A stretch of 64,000 nucleotides of DNA from Psychrobacillus sp042944905 (lineage in GTDB: Bacteria > Bacillota > Bacilli > Bacillales_A > Planococcaceae). Below, piece by piece: positions 34,492-43,375 of this stretch. The stretch is taken from positions 3,472,001 to 3,536,000 of the forward strand of contig NZ_CP168496.1 in assembly GCF_042944905.1 (NCBI RefSeq). The letters run 5' to 3'. Position 1 is the first letter of the stretch. Every line of letters starts with the position of its first letter. The notes under the pieces are model-generated. The model was not told the DNA's origin and made no database searches. It saw only the letters and a list, made by a program, of their open reading frames with translations. Made by a program: the position numbers and the translations under genes.

Positions 34492-35408
34492 GTAAAAAGT
34501 GGGCAATTTCCATACCAGCAAGTACTGCTAATTTAGGCCCTGGTTTTGACTCAATTGGAATTGCTTTGGATAAATTTTTACAAGTCGATGTAGAGGTTGC
34601 CACGGAGTGGAAAATCGATAACTTATCCGATAATTTACCGATTGTTCCAAATCCAGAAAAGCATTTAATTGTACAAGCAGCGCAAAAGACAGCTCAAATA
34701 CACGGCCTAACATTACCGGCCTGCCATTTAGAGGTGAAAAGTGAAATTCCACTCGCTCGAGGAATGGGTAGTAGTGCATCTGCTATTGTTGCTGGGATAG
34801 AAGTTGCTAACCAGGTACTTGGTCTTCGGCTCACATCTCATGATAAATTGAAAGTAGCGACTGTGATGGAAGGTCATCCTGATAATGCGGCTGCTTCCAT
34901 TTTTGGCGGCTTTACTATTTCATCCTGTGCAGATAATGGTGAAATCAACGTATTCCATACTGCTAATATTGGCGCTGCTTTTGTTTTATTCATACCAAAC
35001 TTTGAATTAAAAACAGAAAAAGCTAGAAATGCCTTACCGAATAGTTATACTCGTAAGATAGCTGCACAAGCAAGCGCTACGGCAAATCTGTTAACAGCGG
35101 CATTTCTAACTCACTCATTCAATCAAGTGGGAACGTATATGGAGCAGGATTTGTTTCATGAACCATATCGACTAGACCTAATTCCAGAAAGCAGGGAAAT
35201 TATTATTGCCGCTAAGAAGGCTGGGGCATTTGGAACTTGCATAAGTGGGGCTGGACCAACCCTTCTCTCCCTTGTCCAAAAAGGAACTGAAGAAAAATTT
35301 ATCTCTAACTTATATGGAAAGTTCCCTAACTTTGAACTCACCCCAGTTGGAATGAATTTAACAGGAACAATAGTTTCTATCTATACAGAAGGCAGTGCAG
35401 TTAACTAA
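34488..35408 (+). CDS. thrB: Homoserine kinase
   Basis: 306 residues of the GHMP kinase family. The N-terminal strand is ISIPASTANLGPGFDSIG (about 6-23), the ATP loop is PLARGMGSSASAIVAG (about 87-102), and the third motif is GTCISGAGPTLLSL. It phosphorylates homoserine with ATP for the following ThrC step. The start ATG overlaps the thrC stop (ATGA), so the two are coupled. Confidence 0.96.
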   Translation: MSKKWAISIPASTANLGPGFDSIGIALDKFLQVDVEVATEWKIDNLSDNLPIVPNPEKHLIVQAAQKTAQIHGLTLPACHLEVKSEIPLARGMGSSASAIVAGIEVANQVLGLRLTSHDKLKVATVMEGHPDNAAASIFGGFTISSCADNGEINVFHTANIGAAFVLFIPNFELKTEKARNALPNSYTRKIAAQASATANLLTAAFLTHSFNQVGTYMEQDLFHEPYRLDLIPESREIIIAAKKAGAFGTCISGAGPTLLSLVQKGTEEKFISNLYGKFPNFELTPVGMNLTGTIVSIYTEGSAVN

Positions 35409-35494
35409 CTGTGCTGCCTTTTTTATATCAATTATACTATTAGCTACTTAGCATTAATAATGCAAAAGTTGAACTTCCATGTATTGACCCAAAC

Positions 35495-36148
35495 CTAGTA
35501 TTTCATAGCACTGACATACTTACCAATCTTCCTCCAATCATCCTCTATAAAATCTCTGTTGGAAGGACGGTAAAAAACGGCAGCTGGATGATACGTTGGA
35601 ATAATCCTATATTTTTCATCCGACCATATATACTCATCTTTTTCAAGTGAACTTAAATGTCTCACCGCATGTTCAAGTACTTGTCCGTGCAAATTAGATA
35701 CTTTCGCATCTTTGCCAAGTAGACGCTGAAGCCCAACATTTCCTAATGTCACAATGACTAGTGGTGCTATGTTTTTGATTTCATAATCGAGTAATGGTGC
35801 ATGTGCAATAATTTCATGCTTTGTCGGAGGACGATTATATTTTCTCTCTGTTATTTCGCCATTTCTCATTTTTTTCTCTTTCCACATATATGGTCTACTT
35901 CTAACGGCACTGGTCATATAAACGTCATCTCTTGTCAGATTGACACTTTTGAGAGACTTTTCTAGTTCATCTCCTGCTCTACCGATGAAAGGTATACCTT
36001 GTATAGCTTCATTTTCTCCCGGTGCTTCTCCTATTAACAAAATTGCAGGGTTTTTGGGACCTTTTCCTTTGACGAAGCCTTCTACAGGAAAACCTTCTAT
36101 TCTTTTCATCCCAAGTGCAACAAATTCATCTGGCAACTCAAACAGCAA
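35495..36148 (-). CDS. Uracil-DNA glycosylase superfamily protein without Fe-S cysteines
   Basis: 217 residues. Motif 1 of UDG is GEAPGENEAIQGIPFIGRAG (about 40-59), and the late His motif is PTYHPAAVFYR (about 186-196), as in families 4/5. Those families normally carry four cysteines for a 4Fe-4S cluster; this protein has no cysteine at all, so it belongs to a cluster-free branch or has another role. The start is TTG at 36148, with GAGGAGG seven to eight bases upstream. That ribosome site directly follows the T run of the PAP2 terminator. Confidence 0.85.
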   Translation of the reverse strand: MLFELPDEFVALGMKRIEGFPVEGFVKGKGPKNPAILLIGEAPGENEAIQGIPFIGRAGDELEKSLKSVNLTRDDVYMTSAVRSRPYMWKEKKMRNGEITERKYNRPPTKHEIIAHAPLLDYEIKNIAPLVIVTLGNVGLQRLLGKDAKVSNLHGQVLEHAVRHLSSLEKDEYIWSDEKYRIIPTYHPAAVFYRPSNRDFIEDDWRKIGKYVSAMKY

Positions 36149-36165
36149 GATATGTCCTCCTCTAA

Positions 36166-36195
36166 AAAATCCTTTCCTGAGAAGGAAAGGATTTT
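36166..36195 (-). terminator. Terminator hairpin between PAP2 and UDG genes
   Basis: Perfect 13-bp stem AAAATCCTTTCCT / AGGAAAGGATTTT with a 4-nt loop. The minus-strand T run leads straight into the ribosome site of the next gene. Confidence 0.85.
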
Positions 36196-36805
36196 ACAAT
36201 TTAATCTTTGGAACGCTTTTTTTACGGTATTCATACCACAATGCAACGATAACGAACCATGTATACCCTGCCATCCATCCCGCAAATACATCTGAGGCAA
36301 AATGTCTGCTTTCTGCAATTCGAGATAAGCCAATCATCATAGTAAGGAGTATAGCTCCAATCCAAATAAGTATACGAGTTTTTTTATTTGATTGGTATTC
36401 TGTTAGAAAATATGCAACGGTGAATACATATAATAATCCGACCATGGCATGCCCAGATGGAAAACTAAAACTCTCTAGTTGATGCGGAACATCTGGTCGA
36501 GCCCGCTGTACCCATTTTTTTAATAATTGATTGAGCACATTTCCTACACCAACCGTAAACAATCCAAACAGCATGCCTCGATAGTTTTTCGAATGAATCC
36601 ATAAATATGCAAATAATAGTAGCATAATAATAATTACAAATGCAGTTTCGCCTAAATAATGAAATGGAATGATAAATTGATTGCCACTAAGTAACTCCGA
36701 CATTTTGTGATCAAGCGCAACCACCTCATCCTTAGTAAACGTTAAAAAGAAAGAAACAAAACCTAATAACGAGGCTAGTCCAAGCGGATAAAACCATTTT
36801 TTCAT
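36194..36805 (-). CDS. PAP2 family phosphatase
   Basis: 203 residues from the ATG at 36805 (GGAGGGG upstream; the ORF could extend 7 codons but without reason). Six membrane spans. The three PAP2 motifs are complete: KKWVQRARPD (about 100-109), PSGHAMVGL (about 121-129) and SRIAESRHFASDV (about 163-175). The members dephosphorylate undecaprenyl pyrophosphate or other lipid phosphates at the outer face of the membrane. It may be a BcrC-like enzyme, but assignment to one substrate is not possible here. Confidence 0.9.
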   Translation of the reverse strand: MKKWFYPLGLASLLGFVSFFLTFTKDEVVALDHKMSELLSGNQFIIPFHYLGETAFVIIIMLLLFAYLWIHSKNYRGMLFGLFTVGVGNVLNQLLKKWVQRARPDVPHQLESFSFPSGHAMVGLLYVFTVAYFLTEYQSNKKTRILIWIGAILLTMMIGLSRIAESRHFASDVFAGWMAGYTWFVIVALWYEYRKKSVPKIKL

Positions 36806-36895
36806 ATAATCCCCTCCTTCTTCCATTAGAAAAAGTATAAGCTAGATATTCGTTATGTACAATGAAAAAGGATGTCTCCTTGATTGATCGATTCA

Positions 36896-36943
36896 CCCAA
36901 AAAAGCAATAGTCCACGAGGAACTGCTCCCCGTGGACTTTTAT
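36896..36943 (-). terminator. Terminator of the yclNOPQ operon
   Basis: AGTCCACG (36910-36917) pairs with CGTGGACT (36931-36938); the minus strand continues to TTTTTT. Confidence 0.8.
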
Positions 36944-36950
36944 TTCTTTC

Positions 36951-37946
36951 TTATTTCAATGCTTTTAATACAGCATCAATTTTAGCATTCTCTGATTCAA
37001 TACCGCCGCCCGACAAGTACCAAACTTCTGGATTTAAGTAATAGATCTTGCCATTTTTAGCCGCGTTTGTTTTACCAACAATGTCATTTTCAATTGCTGC
37101 TTTTGTACCTGATTCTCCTTCAGTTACTACTGCGTCGCGATCTACTACGAAAAGAATATCTGGGTTTTTCTCCAAAACGTATTCATACGAAACGCTTTGC
37201 CCATGTGTAGAAACTTCCAGGTTTTCATCAACGGCTTTTACACCATATGCATCATGGATTACACCGAAACGTGAACCAGGGCCATAAGCACTTAATTCGC
37301 CTTCAGATGCAAGGACGATTAAAGCTTTATCATCTAGACTAGCTGTTTTTTCTTTTACTTCCACAAGTTTTGCATCAATTTTTTCTAATGCTGCAGTCGC
37401 TTCTGCTTCTTTACCGAATATTTTACCCGCTAATGCTGTATTTGCTTTAAATGAATTTACATAGTCAGCAGTGTTTAAACCAACAAAAACGGTTGGAGCA
37501 ATTTCACTTAATTCTTCATATGCGTCAGCTTGACGACCGGAAATGAAAATTACATCTGGTTTCATTGCACTGATTGCTTCGAAATCCGGCTCTTTCAATG
37601 CGCCAGCATTTTTGTAAGTAGCTTCATCTGCATATTTGCTTAAGTATTTCGGTAAACTGCTTTGTGATACGGCAGTTACGTCAACTCCAAGTGAATCTAA
37701 TGTATCTAGGAAACCGTAGTCAAATACAACAACTGTTTCAGGTTTTGCATCAAGTGTTACTTCTTTATATCCTTCTGGTTGTGCAATTGTTAATGGAAAA
37801 ACAGAAGCTTCTTCTGTTGCTCCCTCTGTAGAAGCATCCTCATTTGCTTTTGAAGTATCTTCAGTTGCTTCATTTTTCGAACCACATGCAGCTAATAATA
37901 GTACTAGCATTGCAAAAATCACCGATAATAATTTCCAGTTTTTCAT
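36951..37946 (-). CDS. yclQ: Siderophore-binding lipoprotein, YclQ/FpbA-like
   Basis: 331 residues. The lipoprotein signal has lipobox LLAAC (Cys21), followed by an acidic Thr/Ala/Glu linker to about residue 48. A helical-backbone binding fold of the FatB/YclQ type then follows: TIAQPEGYKEVTLDAKPETVVVFDYG, GRQADAYEELSEIAPTVFVG and AYGPGSRFGVIHDAYG. In B. subtilis YclQ takes up petrobactin and its catecholate precursors. It is the last gene of the operon, 17 bp behind the ATPase gene. Confidence 0.92.
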   Translation of the reverse strand: MKNWKLLSVIFAMLVLLLAACGSKNEATEDTSKANEDASTEGATEEASVFPLTIAQPEGYKEVTLDAKPETVVVFDYGFLDTLDSLGVDVTAVSQSSLPKYLSKYADEATYKNAGALKEPDFEAISAMKPDVIFISGRQADAYEELSEIAPTVFVGLNTADYVNSFKANTALAGKIFGKEAEATAALEKIDAKLVEVKEKTASLDDKALIVLASEGELSAYGPGSRFGVIHDAYGVKAVDENLEVSTHGQSVSYEYVLEKNPDILFVVDRDAVVTEGESGTKAAIENDIVGKTNAAKNGKIYYLNPEVWYLSGGGIESENAKIDAVLKALK

Positions 37947-37963
37947 TTTTAAAATCTCCTTTT

Positions 37964-38725
37964 TTATGAATTAAAATATACACAAATGCGACAGCTTTCC
38001 ATTTCTTGAATTGGAATATCCATGTCATAGATCTCTTTTAAAGCAACCGAATTTATGATTTCATTGGTTGGACCATCTTTGATCACACGTCCGTCTTTCA
38101 ACGCAACAATATAATCCGAATATACAGATGCAAAGTTAATGTCGTGCAATACAATTACAACCGTTTTACCAAGATCTGTTACAAGCTTTCGAAGAATTTT
38201 CATAATTTGAACAGAATGCTTCATATCCAAATTATTTAAAGGTTCATCTAATAAAATATATTCTGTGTCTTGAGCAATAACCATCGCAATGAAAGCACGC
38301 TGACGTTGACCACCAGAAAGCTCATCTAAGTAGCTATTTTCTAAATCAGCTAAGTTCATGTACTCAATTGCTTGGTCAACCATTTTAATATCTTCTGCAT
38401 TTAAACGTCCTTTGGAATAAGGAAAACGTCCAAACGAAACTAACTCACGAATAGTTAAACGTACATTCATATAGTTCGATTGTTTCAAAATGGATACGCG
38501 TTTGGAGAAGTCGTTGGATTTCCATTTACGTACATCTGATTTATCTAGTAAGACCTCACCCGTGTCCGCATCTAACAAACGACTCACCATTGACAAAAGT
38601 GTTGATTTCCCAGCTCCATTCGGACCAATAAACGAAGTAATCTTTCCGGACTGAATATTTACACTAACATTGTCCACTACAGGCTTTTTAGCAAAATATT
38701 TGGTTACCCCTTTTAATTGGATCAT
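37964..38725 (-). CDS. yclP: Siderophore ABC transporter ATP-binding protein, YclP-like
   Basis: 253 residues. Walker A is GPNGAGKSTLLSMVSRL (about 34-50), the signature is LSGGQRQRAFIAMVIAQ (about 137-153), and Walker B is YILLDEPLNNLDMKHSVQ. This matches the FepC-type subfamily that powers iron-siderophore import. It overlaps the preceding permease gene by ATGA. Confidence 0.94.
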   Translation of the reverse strand: MIQLKGVTKYFAKKPVVDNVSVNIQSGKITSFIGPNGAGKSTLLSMVSRLLDADTGEVLLDKSDVRKWKSNDFSKRVSILKQSNYMNVRLTIRELVSFGRFPYSKGRLNAEDIKMVDQAIEYMNLADLENSYLDELSGGQRQRAFIAMVIAQDTEYILLDEPLNNLDMKHSVQIMKILRKLVTDLGKTVVIVLHDINFASVYSDYIVALKDGRVIKDGPTNEIINSVALKEIYDMDIPIQEMESCRICVYFNS

Positions 38726-39675
38726 GTTGTAGCTCGACTCTCCTTTAATAACAAGTAGATGAAGTAAATTCCACCGAGAAAGTTAATAATTACGCTCAAT
38801 GTAGTATCGAACGTGAAAATTCTTTCAACAATCCACTGTCCACCGATTAATGCAACTAGGCTCATTAAACTGGCTCCTATAATTAGTACCGAATGCTTGT
38901 ATGTGTTAAAAAACTGATACGATAAATTCGCAACGATTAAGCCAAAAAATGTTATTGGCCCAACAAGCGCTGTAGAAGTAGCGATTAAAACCGCTGACAA
39001 CACTAGCATGCTTTTGACGATCTTATCGTAATCCACCCCAAGATTAATGGCATTATCACGTCCTAGAGATAGTACATCCAACTCTCTAATGGTACGCCAA
39101 CCGTAAAGGATGCTTAAGACTATAATTATCATCGCGAGCCATACTAGATCTGCGTTTACATTGTTAAAGCTCGCAAACATTTTATTTTGTAAGCTTGTAA
39201 ACTCATTCGGATCAATGAGTACCTGAAGGAAAGTTGTAATACTTCCCAAAAATGTCCCAATGATAATCCCAACTAGAAGCAAGAAATAGATTGGACGTTT
39301 GCCAGCGTTAAACAAAAAGCGATAAAGTAAAAGTGCAAATACAATCATCGCTATAATAGAAATAAAGAAATTATAATTTTTGTTAATGACTAAAATCGAC
39401 ATGGAACCAAAGAAATAATAAATAAATGTCTGCACCAACAAATAGAGCGAATCGAGCCCCATTACACTTGGCGTTAAAATGCGATTATGTGTAATTGTTT
39501 GAAAAATCACTGTGGAATAGGCAATCGCTACACCTGTAAGAGCCATCGCTAATACTTTAATAGCACGACGCGGTAGCGCATAATCATAATTCCCATTCAA
39601 TCCTTGAAATAAGTACAATGCTACACAGACTAAGACCAATGATAGCAATAAGATCATTTTTGTGCTGTTACGCAT
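38722..39675 (-). CDS. yclO: Siderophore ABC transporter permease, YclO-like
   Basis: 317 residues, about nine to ten membrane spans of the FecCD family. Conserved coupling-helix region GRDNAINLGVDYDKIVK (about 206-222) and GLIVANLSYQFF. It pairs with the yclN product to form the channel. Its start overlaps the yclN stop by eight bases and its end overlaps yclP by four, so the four genes are tightly coupled. Confidence 0.93.
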   Translation of the reverse strand: MRNSTKMILLLSLVLVCVALYLFQGLNGNYDYALPRRAIKVLAMALTGVAIAYSTVIFQTITHNRILTPSVMGLDSLYLLVQTFIYYFFGSMSILVINKNYNFFISIIAMIVFALLLYRFLFNAGKRPIYFLLLVGIIIGTFLGSITTFLQVLIDPNEFTSLQNKMFASFNNVNADLVWLAMIIIVLSILYGWRTIRELDVLSLGRDNAINLGVDYDKIVKSMLVLSAVLIATSTALVGPITFFGLIVANLSYQFFNTYKHSVLIIGASLMSLVALIGGQWIVERIFTFDTTLSVIINFLGGIYFIYLLLKESRATT

Positions 39676-40618
39676 ATGCTTTCCCCCTAAACAATAAGAA
39701 TAGGAAGATGGCGCTTCCGATTACACCAACTGTCATACTAATCGGAATTTCGTAAGGGAAAATTAACACCCGCCCTAAAATGTCGCATATCAACAAGAAT
39801 ATAACTCCAAGCAATGCCGTATGTGGTAATGTCTTTTCTAAATGATCGCCTTTAAATATAGATACAATATTCGGAATGATTAAACCTAAAAATGGAATCA
39901 TTCCAACTGTTAAGACAACCGTAGTCGAGATTAAAGCGACTAATACCAAACCTAAGTTCATAACTCTTTTGTAAGATAAACCGAGATTTTTTGCAAAATC
40001 CTCACCCATCCCAGCAACAGTAAAACGATTAGCATAAAAATAGGCAATTATTAATACAGGTACACTTATGTACAATAATTCATATCTGCCTTTCAAGATC
40101 AAGGAAAAGTCCCCTTGTAGCCAGACAGTAATATTTTGAACAATGTTTGATTTGTAAGCAAAAAACGTGGTAATCGAAGACAAAATGTTTCCGAACATTA
40201 GACCAACAAGTGGAATAAAGATGGCATCTTTAAACTTTATTCGATTAAGTATTTGCATAAACAGCAATGTACCAGCTAAAGCGAAGATAAATGCAAAAGT
40301 GAGCTTCTGCATATAGGTCGCATTTGTAAATACGATCATCGAGATTAATATTCCTAAGCGAGTAGCATCTAGCGTTCCTGCCGTTGTTGGAGATACGAAC
40401 TTATTTCTACTTAAACTCTGCATGATTAACCCTGCAATACTCATCCCTGCTCCTGCAAGAATAATGGCGATAAGTCTCGGTATACGGCTAATCAAAAATA
40501 TTTGCGTCTTTTGCGAAGTAAAATCTAACAAATCCATTGGTGAAATTCTCGTAACACCAACAAAAAGAGATAAGAGAGAAAGCGCGACTAATGCAATTGC
40601 AAGATATCTTTTTTTCAT
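39668..40618 (-). CDS. yclN: Siderophore ABC transporter permease, YclN-like
   Basis: 316 residues from the ATG at 40618, where GAGGATAATT is correctly spaced; the frame opens 54 bases farther up, into a Fur box, so the longer version is unlikely. FecCD-type permease with the typical RIPRLIAIILAGAGMSIAGLIMQ (about 47-69) and GEDFAKNLGLSYKRVMN coupling region. First gene of the yclNOPQ operon, under a Fur-box promoter. Confidence 0.93.
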   Translation of the reverse strand: MKKRYLAIALVALSLLSLFVGVTRISPMDLLDFTSQKTQIFLISRIPRLIAIILAGAGMSIAGLIMQSLSRNKFVSPTTAGTLDATRLGILISMIVFTNATYMQKLTFAFIFALAGTLLFMQILNRIKFKDAIFIPLVGLMFGNILSSITTFFAYKSNIVQNITVWLQGDFSLILKGRYELLYISVPVLIIAYFYANRFTVAGMGEDFAKNLGLSYKRVMNLGLVLVALISTTVVLTVGMIPFLGLIIPNIVSIFKGDHLEKTLPHTALLGVIFLLICDILGRVLIFPYEIPISMTVGVIGSAIFLFLLFRGKAYA

Positions 40619-40650
40619 AATTATCCTCATCATTCTATTTGTGAAAGAAA

Positions 40651-40737
40651 TGATAGTGAAAATCATTATCATTTAATCACAAGTTTTATTATAGCATCTT
40701 GGGTTTACAAGTCAACCATTAATGAAAATGATTTTCA
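40651..40737 (-). promoter_or_regulatory. yclNOPQ promoter with two Fur boxes
   Basis: Minus-strand promoter: TTGACT (40715-40710), 16 nt, TATAAT (40693-40688). Box 1 at 40723-40737, TGAAAAT-G-ATTTTCA, is a perfect palindrome of the 7-1-7 type just upstream of the -35. Box 2 at 40657-40671, TGAAAATCATTATCA, lies after the start point. Iron-loaded Fur could thus clamp both sides of the promoter. Confidence 0.85.
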
Positions 40738-40810
40738 ATTGATGATATATATGTAATTTTGTCCACTTATATTCCAGTAATTTACCTTACTATAAGAATG
40801 CATTTAAAAC

Positions 40811-40863
40811 AAAAAGACTGCTTACAACTGTCGATTTTTCACGACAATTACAGCAGTCTTTTT
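40811..40863 (-). terminator. Terminator of the lipoprotein gene
   Basis: AAAAAGACTGCT and AGCAGTCTTTTT enclose an inner TGTCG/CGACA hairpin. Confidence 0.88.
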
Positions 40864-40878
40864 TGGCAATTAAGTTAA

Positions 40879-41721
40879 TCAGATGGAAGTAGCACTATCA
40901 ATAACCTCTTGTGGAATAACAATTTCTTTCATCTTATTAAAGTTGGAGAAGTCAGATTTAACATTTTGTTTCATATTCATCTTTTCTCCATCAATCGTCA
41001 TATCCATATCTAGAACCATATCTACTTTATTTGTTTGGAATGATTTCTTATCGATGTGAATTAAGTAGTTTATGGAGTTAATGGTCATATCCATTTTTAC
41101 ATCTTCCCCACCGAAACTTTGAAGCGCTTCATTTACTTGCGCTTTTACCAATTCTGTAAACTTTTCTCCAGAGGCTTGTAATGAAAGGATATAGTTATCA
41201 TTGTCTTGCTCGAATGTGAAATCCCCTAAAAAGCTTTTAATTATTTTCAGTTGGTTTGACGGATTTGATTGATCTGTTACATTCATCAGTTGATCCATCA
41301 TTTCTTTCGGGAACTTCATCCATTGACCCGATGTTGCTTCATACATATAGAAAGCATCTTTTGTAATATAACTTTCTAATTCAATATCTTGTGCTTCCAA
41401 ACTCTTATCATCCGACTGCATGCTTGTCGTCCCGGTTTGATGAATCTGCATCGGATCTACTATATAATCCATCTCCAAAACAGAACTAACATCCAAATTC
41501 ATATCTTGAGCAGGCAAATGCATCGTTTGCTTCATATCTATTTTTGCTTTCACACTTTTCAGTTCTTCTGATACTTTTAGTGACTTATTATACACTTCTT
41601 GAAGTGTTAACTTACTCGTCTCCGTTACATCTTTATCTTTTACCGGGGCAGCCGTCTCATTACATGCTGCTAAACCTAATGCTAATGTGGCTACAGCTAA
41701 TAGTGTGGTCCATTTCTTCAT
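40879..41721 (-). CDS. DUF6612-like lipoprotein
   Basis: 280 residues from ATG 41721. The signal peptide has lipobox GLAAC (about 18-22). The rest is a beta-rich domain with many Met/Asp pairs (KIDMKQTMHLPAQDMNLDV, MDLDMDMTIDGEKMNMKQNV), the pattern of the LolA/LppX-like DUF6612 lipoproteins of Bacilli. The frame could start four codons earlier at 41733; the ribosome site AAGAAGGG is nearer to that ATG than ideal. Function unknown, probably envelope-related. Confidence 0.8.
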   Translation of the reverse strand: MKKWTTLLAVATLALGLAACNETAAPVKDKDVTETSKLTLQEVYNKSLKVSEELKSVKAKIDMKQTMHLPAQDMNLDVSSVLEMDYIVDPMQIHQTGTTSMQSDDKSLEAQDIELESYITKDAFYMYEATSGQWMKFPKEMMDQLMNVTDQSNPSNQLKIIKSFLGDFTFEQDNDNYILSLQASGEKFTELVKAQVNEALQSFGGEDVKMDMTINSINYLIHIDKKSFQTNKVDMVLDMDMTIDGEKMNMKQNVKSDFSNFNKMKEIVIPQEVIDSATSI

Positions 41722-41794
41722 CTCGTTTATCATCCCTTCTTTTCAGATAATAACTTTACGAGGAAGACTACGGAAAGGTTTCATTTATTTTCTA

Positions 41795-43282
41795 TTATCT
41801 TACTCCACGCATATATTTTTGGATTAGCGGAGTGAAAAAGTACAATAATAATCCTAGAACAAGCGCGAGAACTCCGATTATTCCAAAATACACAATCTCA
41901 TTTTCAGGTGTATATAGTTTTACCACTTGCGCATTGATTGCTTGAGCAGATGCATTCGTTAAAAACCATAAACTCATTGTTTGCGCCGCAAAAGCAGCAG
42001 GTGCAAGTTTGGTCGTTGCTGATAAACCAACTGGAGAAAGCAATAATTCACCAAGAACAACTAAGAAGAAACTCAATACTAGCCAAAATGGGTTAACAAG
42101 CGATTCTGTTCCATTTATATATGCAGGGATGATCATAACAATAAAGGACATCCCAGCAAAAAATAAACCATACGCAAACTTTCTAGGTGTAGATGGCTGT
42201 CTATCGCCTAATTTCACCCAAAGCCAAGCAAAAACTGGTGCAAGTGCAATGACGAAAAGAGGATTCAACGATTGGAACCATGCAGGTGAAATCTTATATG
42301 AACCAATCATTAAATTTACTCGTTCATCCGCATATAGAGCTAAAATATTTGATCCTTGTTCTTGAATTGCCCAGAACATCATAGCCGCAACAAATAGTGG
42401 AATATACGCAAGTAATCTCGACTTTTCATCTGCAGAAGTTTTCCCACTTCTATACATCACAATAAAATAAAGCGTTGGTATAACAATACCTAAAATAGAC
42501 ACCGTCATCGTAAAAACATCGATTGTCATAACGCCCTGTTGGACTAAGATGAATCCAACTATTAATACTAATAGGATAGCAAGACCGATTCGCGTCAGAA
42601 CTTTCTTTCGTTCTTCTTTAGACATTGGGTTTGGTACATACGAGCCTGCTAATCCAAGGTACTTTTTCTTTGTAAACATAAAAACAATTAATCCAAGAGC
42701 CATGCCTATTGCTGCAATTCCAAATCCTAAATGGAAATTGTATTCAAGACCAATTGTTCCAACGATTAAAGGTGCTATAAAAGCCCCTGCATTAATACCC
42801 ATATAAAAAATACTGAAGCCTGAATCACGACGTACATCATCTTCTGAATACAAATCTCCAATAATGCTTGAAATATTCGGTTTTAACAGACCAGTTCCAA
42901 TTATGATTAAAGCCATAGAAATAAATAATGGTGTCATACCACCAGGAAATGCCAATACAATATGCCCACACATAATAAGGAGACCACCGACAAATACTGT
43001 TTTAATATTTCCGAAAATTCTATCCGCAATCCAGCCTCCAATTATTCCAGACATATAAACAAGAGAGCCGTATACAGCCAAGATCGAATTGGCAGTGGTT
43101 TTATCAATTCCTAAACCACCTTGCGTCACTTCGTAATACATATAGTAGATTAAAATAGCTCGCATTCCATAATAGGAAAACCGCTCCCAAAACTCCGTGA
43201 AAAATAACGATAGTAAGCCTTTCGGGTGACCGAAAAATCCTTTTTGCGGCACCGATTGTACTATTTCTTCTTTTGTTGCCAT
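41795..43282 (-). CDS. dtpT: Di-/tripeptide proton symporter DtpT (POT family)
   Basis: 495 residues, about 14 membrane spans. The POT signature ExxERFxYYG is present as EFWERFSYYGMRAIL (about 30-44). The second motif GGWIADRIFGNIKTV follows in TM3, with GINAGAFIAPLIVG in TM5. It imports small peptides with protons. The ATG has AGAGGTAG upstream. A long structured leader (43300-43420) precedes it. Confidence 0.94.
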   Translation of the reverse strand: MATKEEIVQSVPQKGFFGHPKGLLSLFFTEFWERFSYYGMRAILIYYMYYEVTQGGLGIDKTTANSILAVYGSLVYMSGIIGGWIADRIFGNIKTVFVGGLLIMCGHIVLAFPGGMTPLFISMALIIIGTGLLKPNISSIIGDLYSEDDVRRDSGFSIFYMGINAGAFIAPLIVGTIGLEYNFHLGFGIAAIGMALGLIVFMFTKKKYLGLAGSYVPNPMSKEERKKVLTRIGLAILLVLIVGFILVQQGVMTIDVFTMTVSILGIVIPTLYFIVMYRSGKTSADEKSRLLAYIPLFVAAMMFWAIQEQGSNILALYADERVNLMIGSYKISPAWFQSLNPLFVIALAPVFAWLWVKLGDRQPSTPRKFAYGLFFAGMSFIVMIIPAYINGTESLVNPFWLVLSFFLVVLGELLLSPVGLSATTKLAPAAFAAQTMSLWFLTNASAQAINAQVVKLYTPENEIVYFGIIGVLALVLGLLLYFFTPLIQKYMRGVR

Positions 43283-43305
43283 ACTACTACCTCTTTTCTT
43301 TTTTA

Positions 43306-43375
43306 GAAAAGCACAAGGCGACAGATTAACTGTGACGAGCTTGTGCTAAAGCAATTAATGCCTTGAGCCTAGGCT
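43306..43375 (-). promoter_or_regulatory. Candidate attenuator leader of dtpT
   Basis: On the minus strand, GCACAAG (43346-43340) pairs with CTTGTGC (43317-43311), enclosing ACAG/CTGT. It is followed by TTTTCT, so it can act as a terminator just before the ribosome site. An upstream CAAGGC (43365-43360) can pair instead with GCCTTG inside the 3' arm, giving an antiterminator. AGCCTAGGCT (43366-43375) is a 10-bp palindrome. A promoter TTGAAA-N17-TAATGT (43450-43422) would give a leader of about 135 nt. Confidence 0.45.

Noticed and set aside
40619..40672. Longer N-terminus for the siderophore permease YclN
   Set aside because: It would put the start codon inside a Fur box and at the transcription start region; the ATG at 40618 has the ribosome site.
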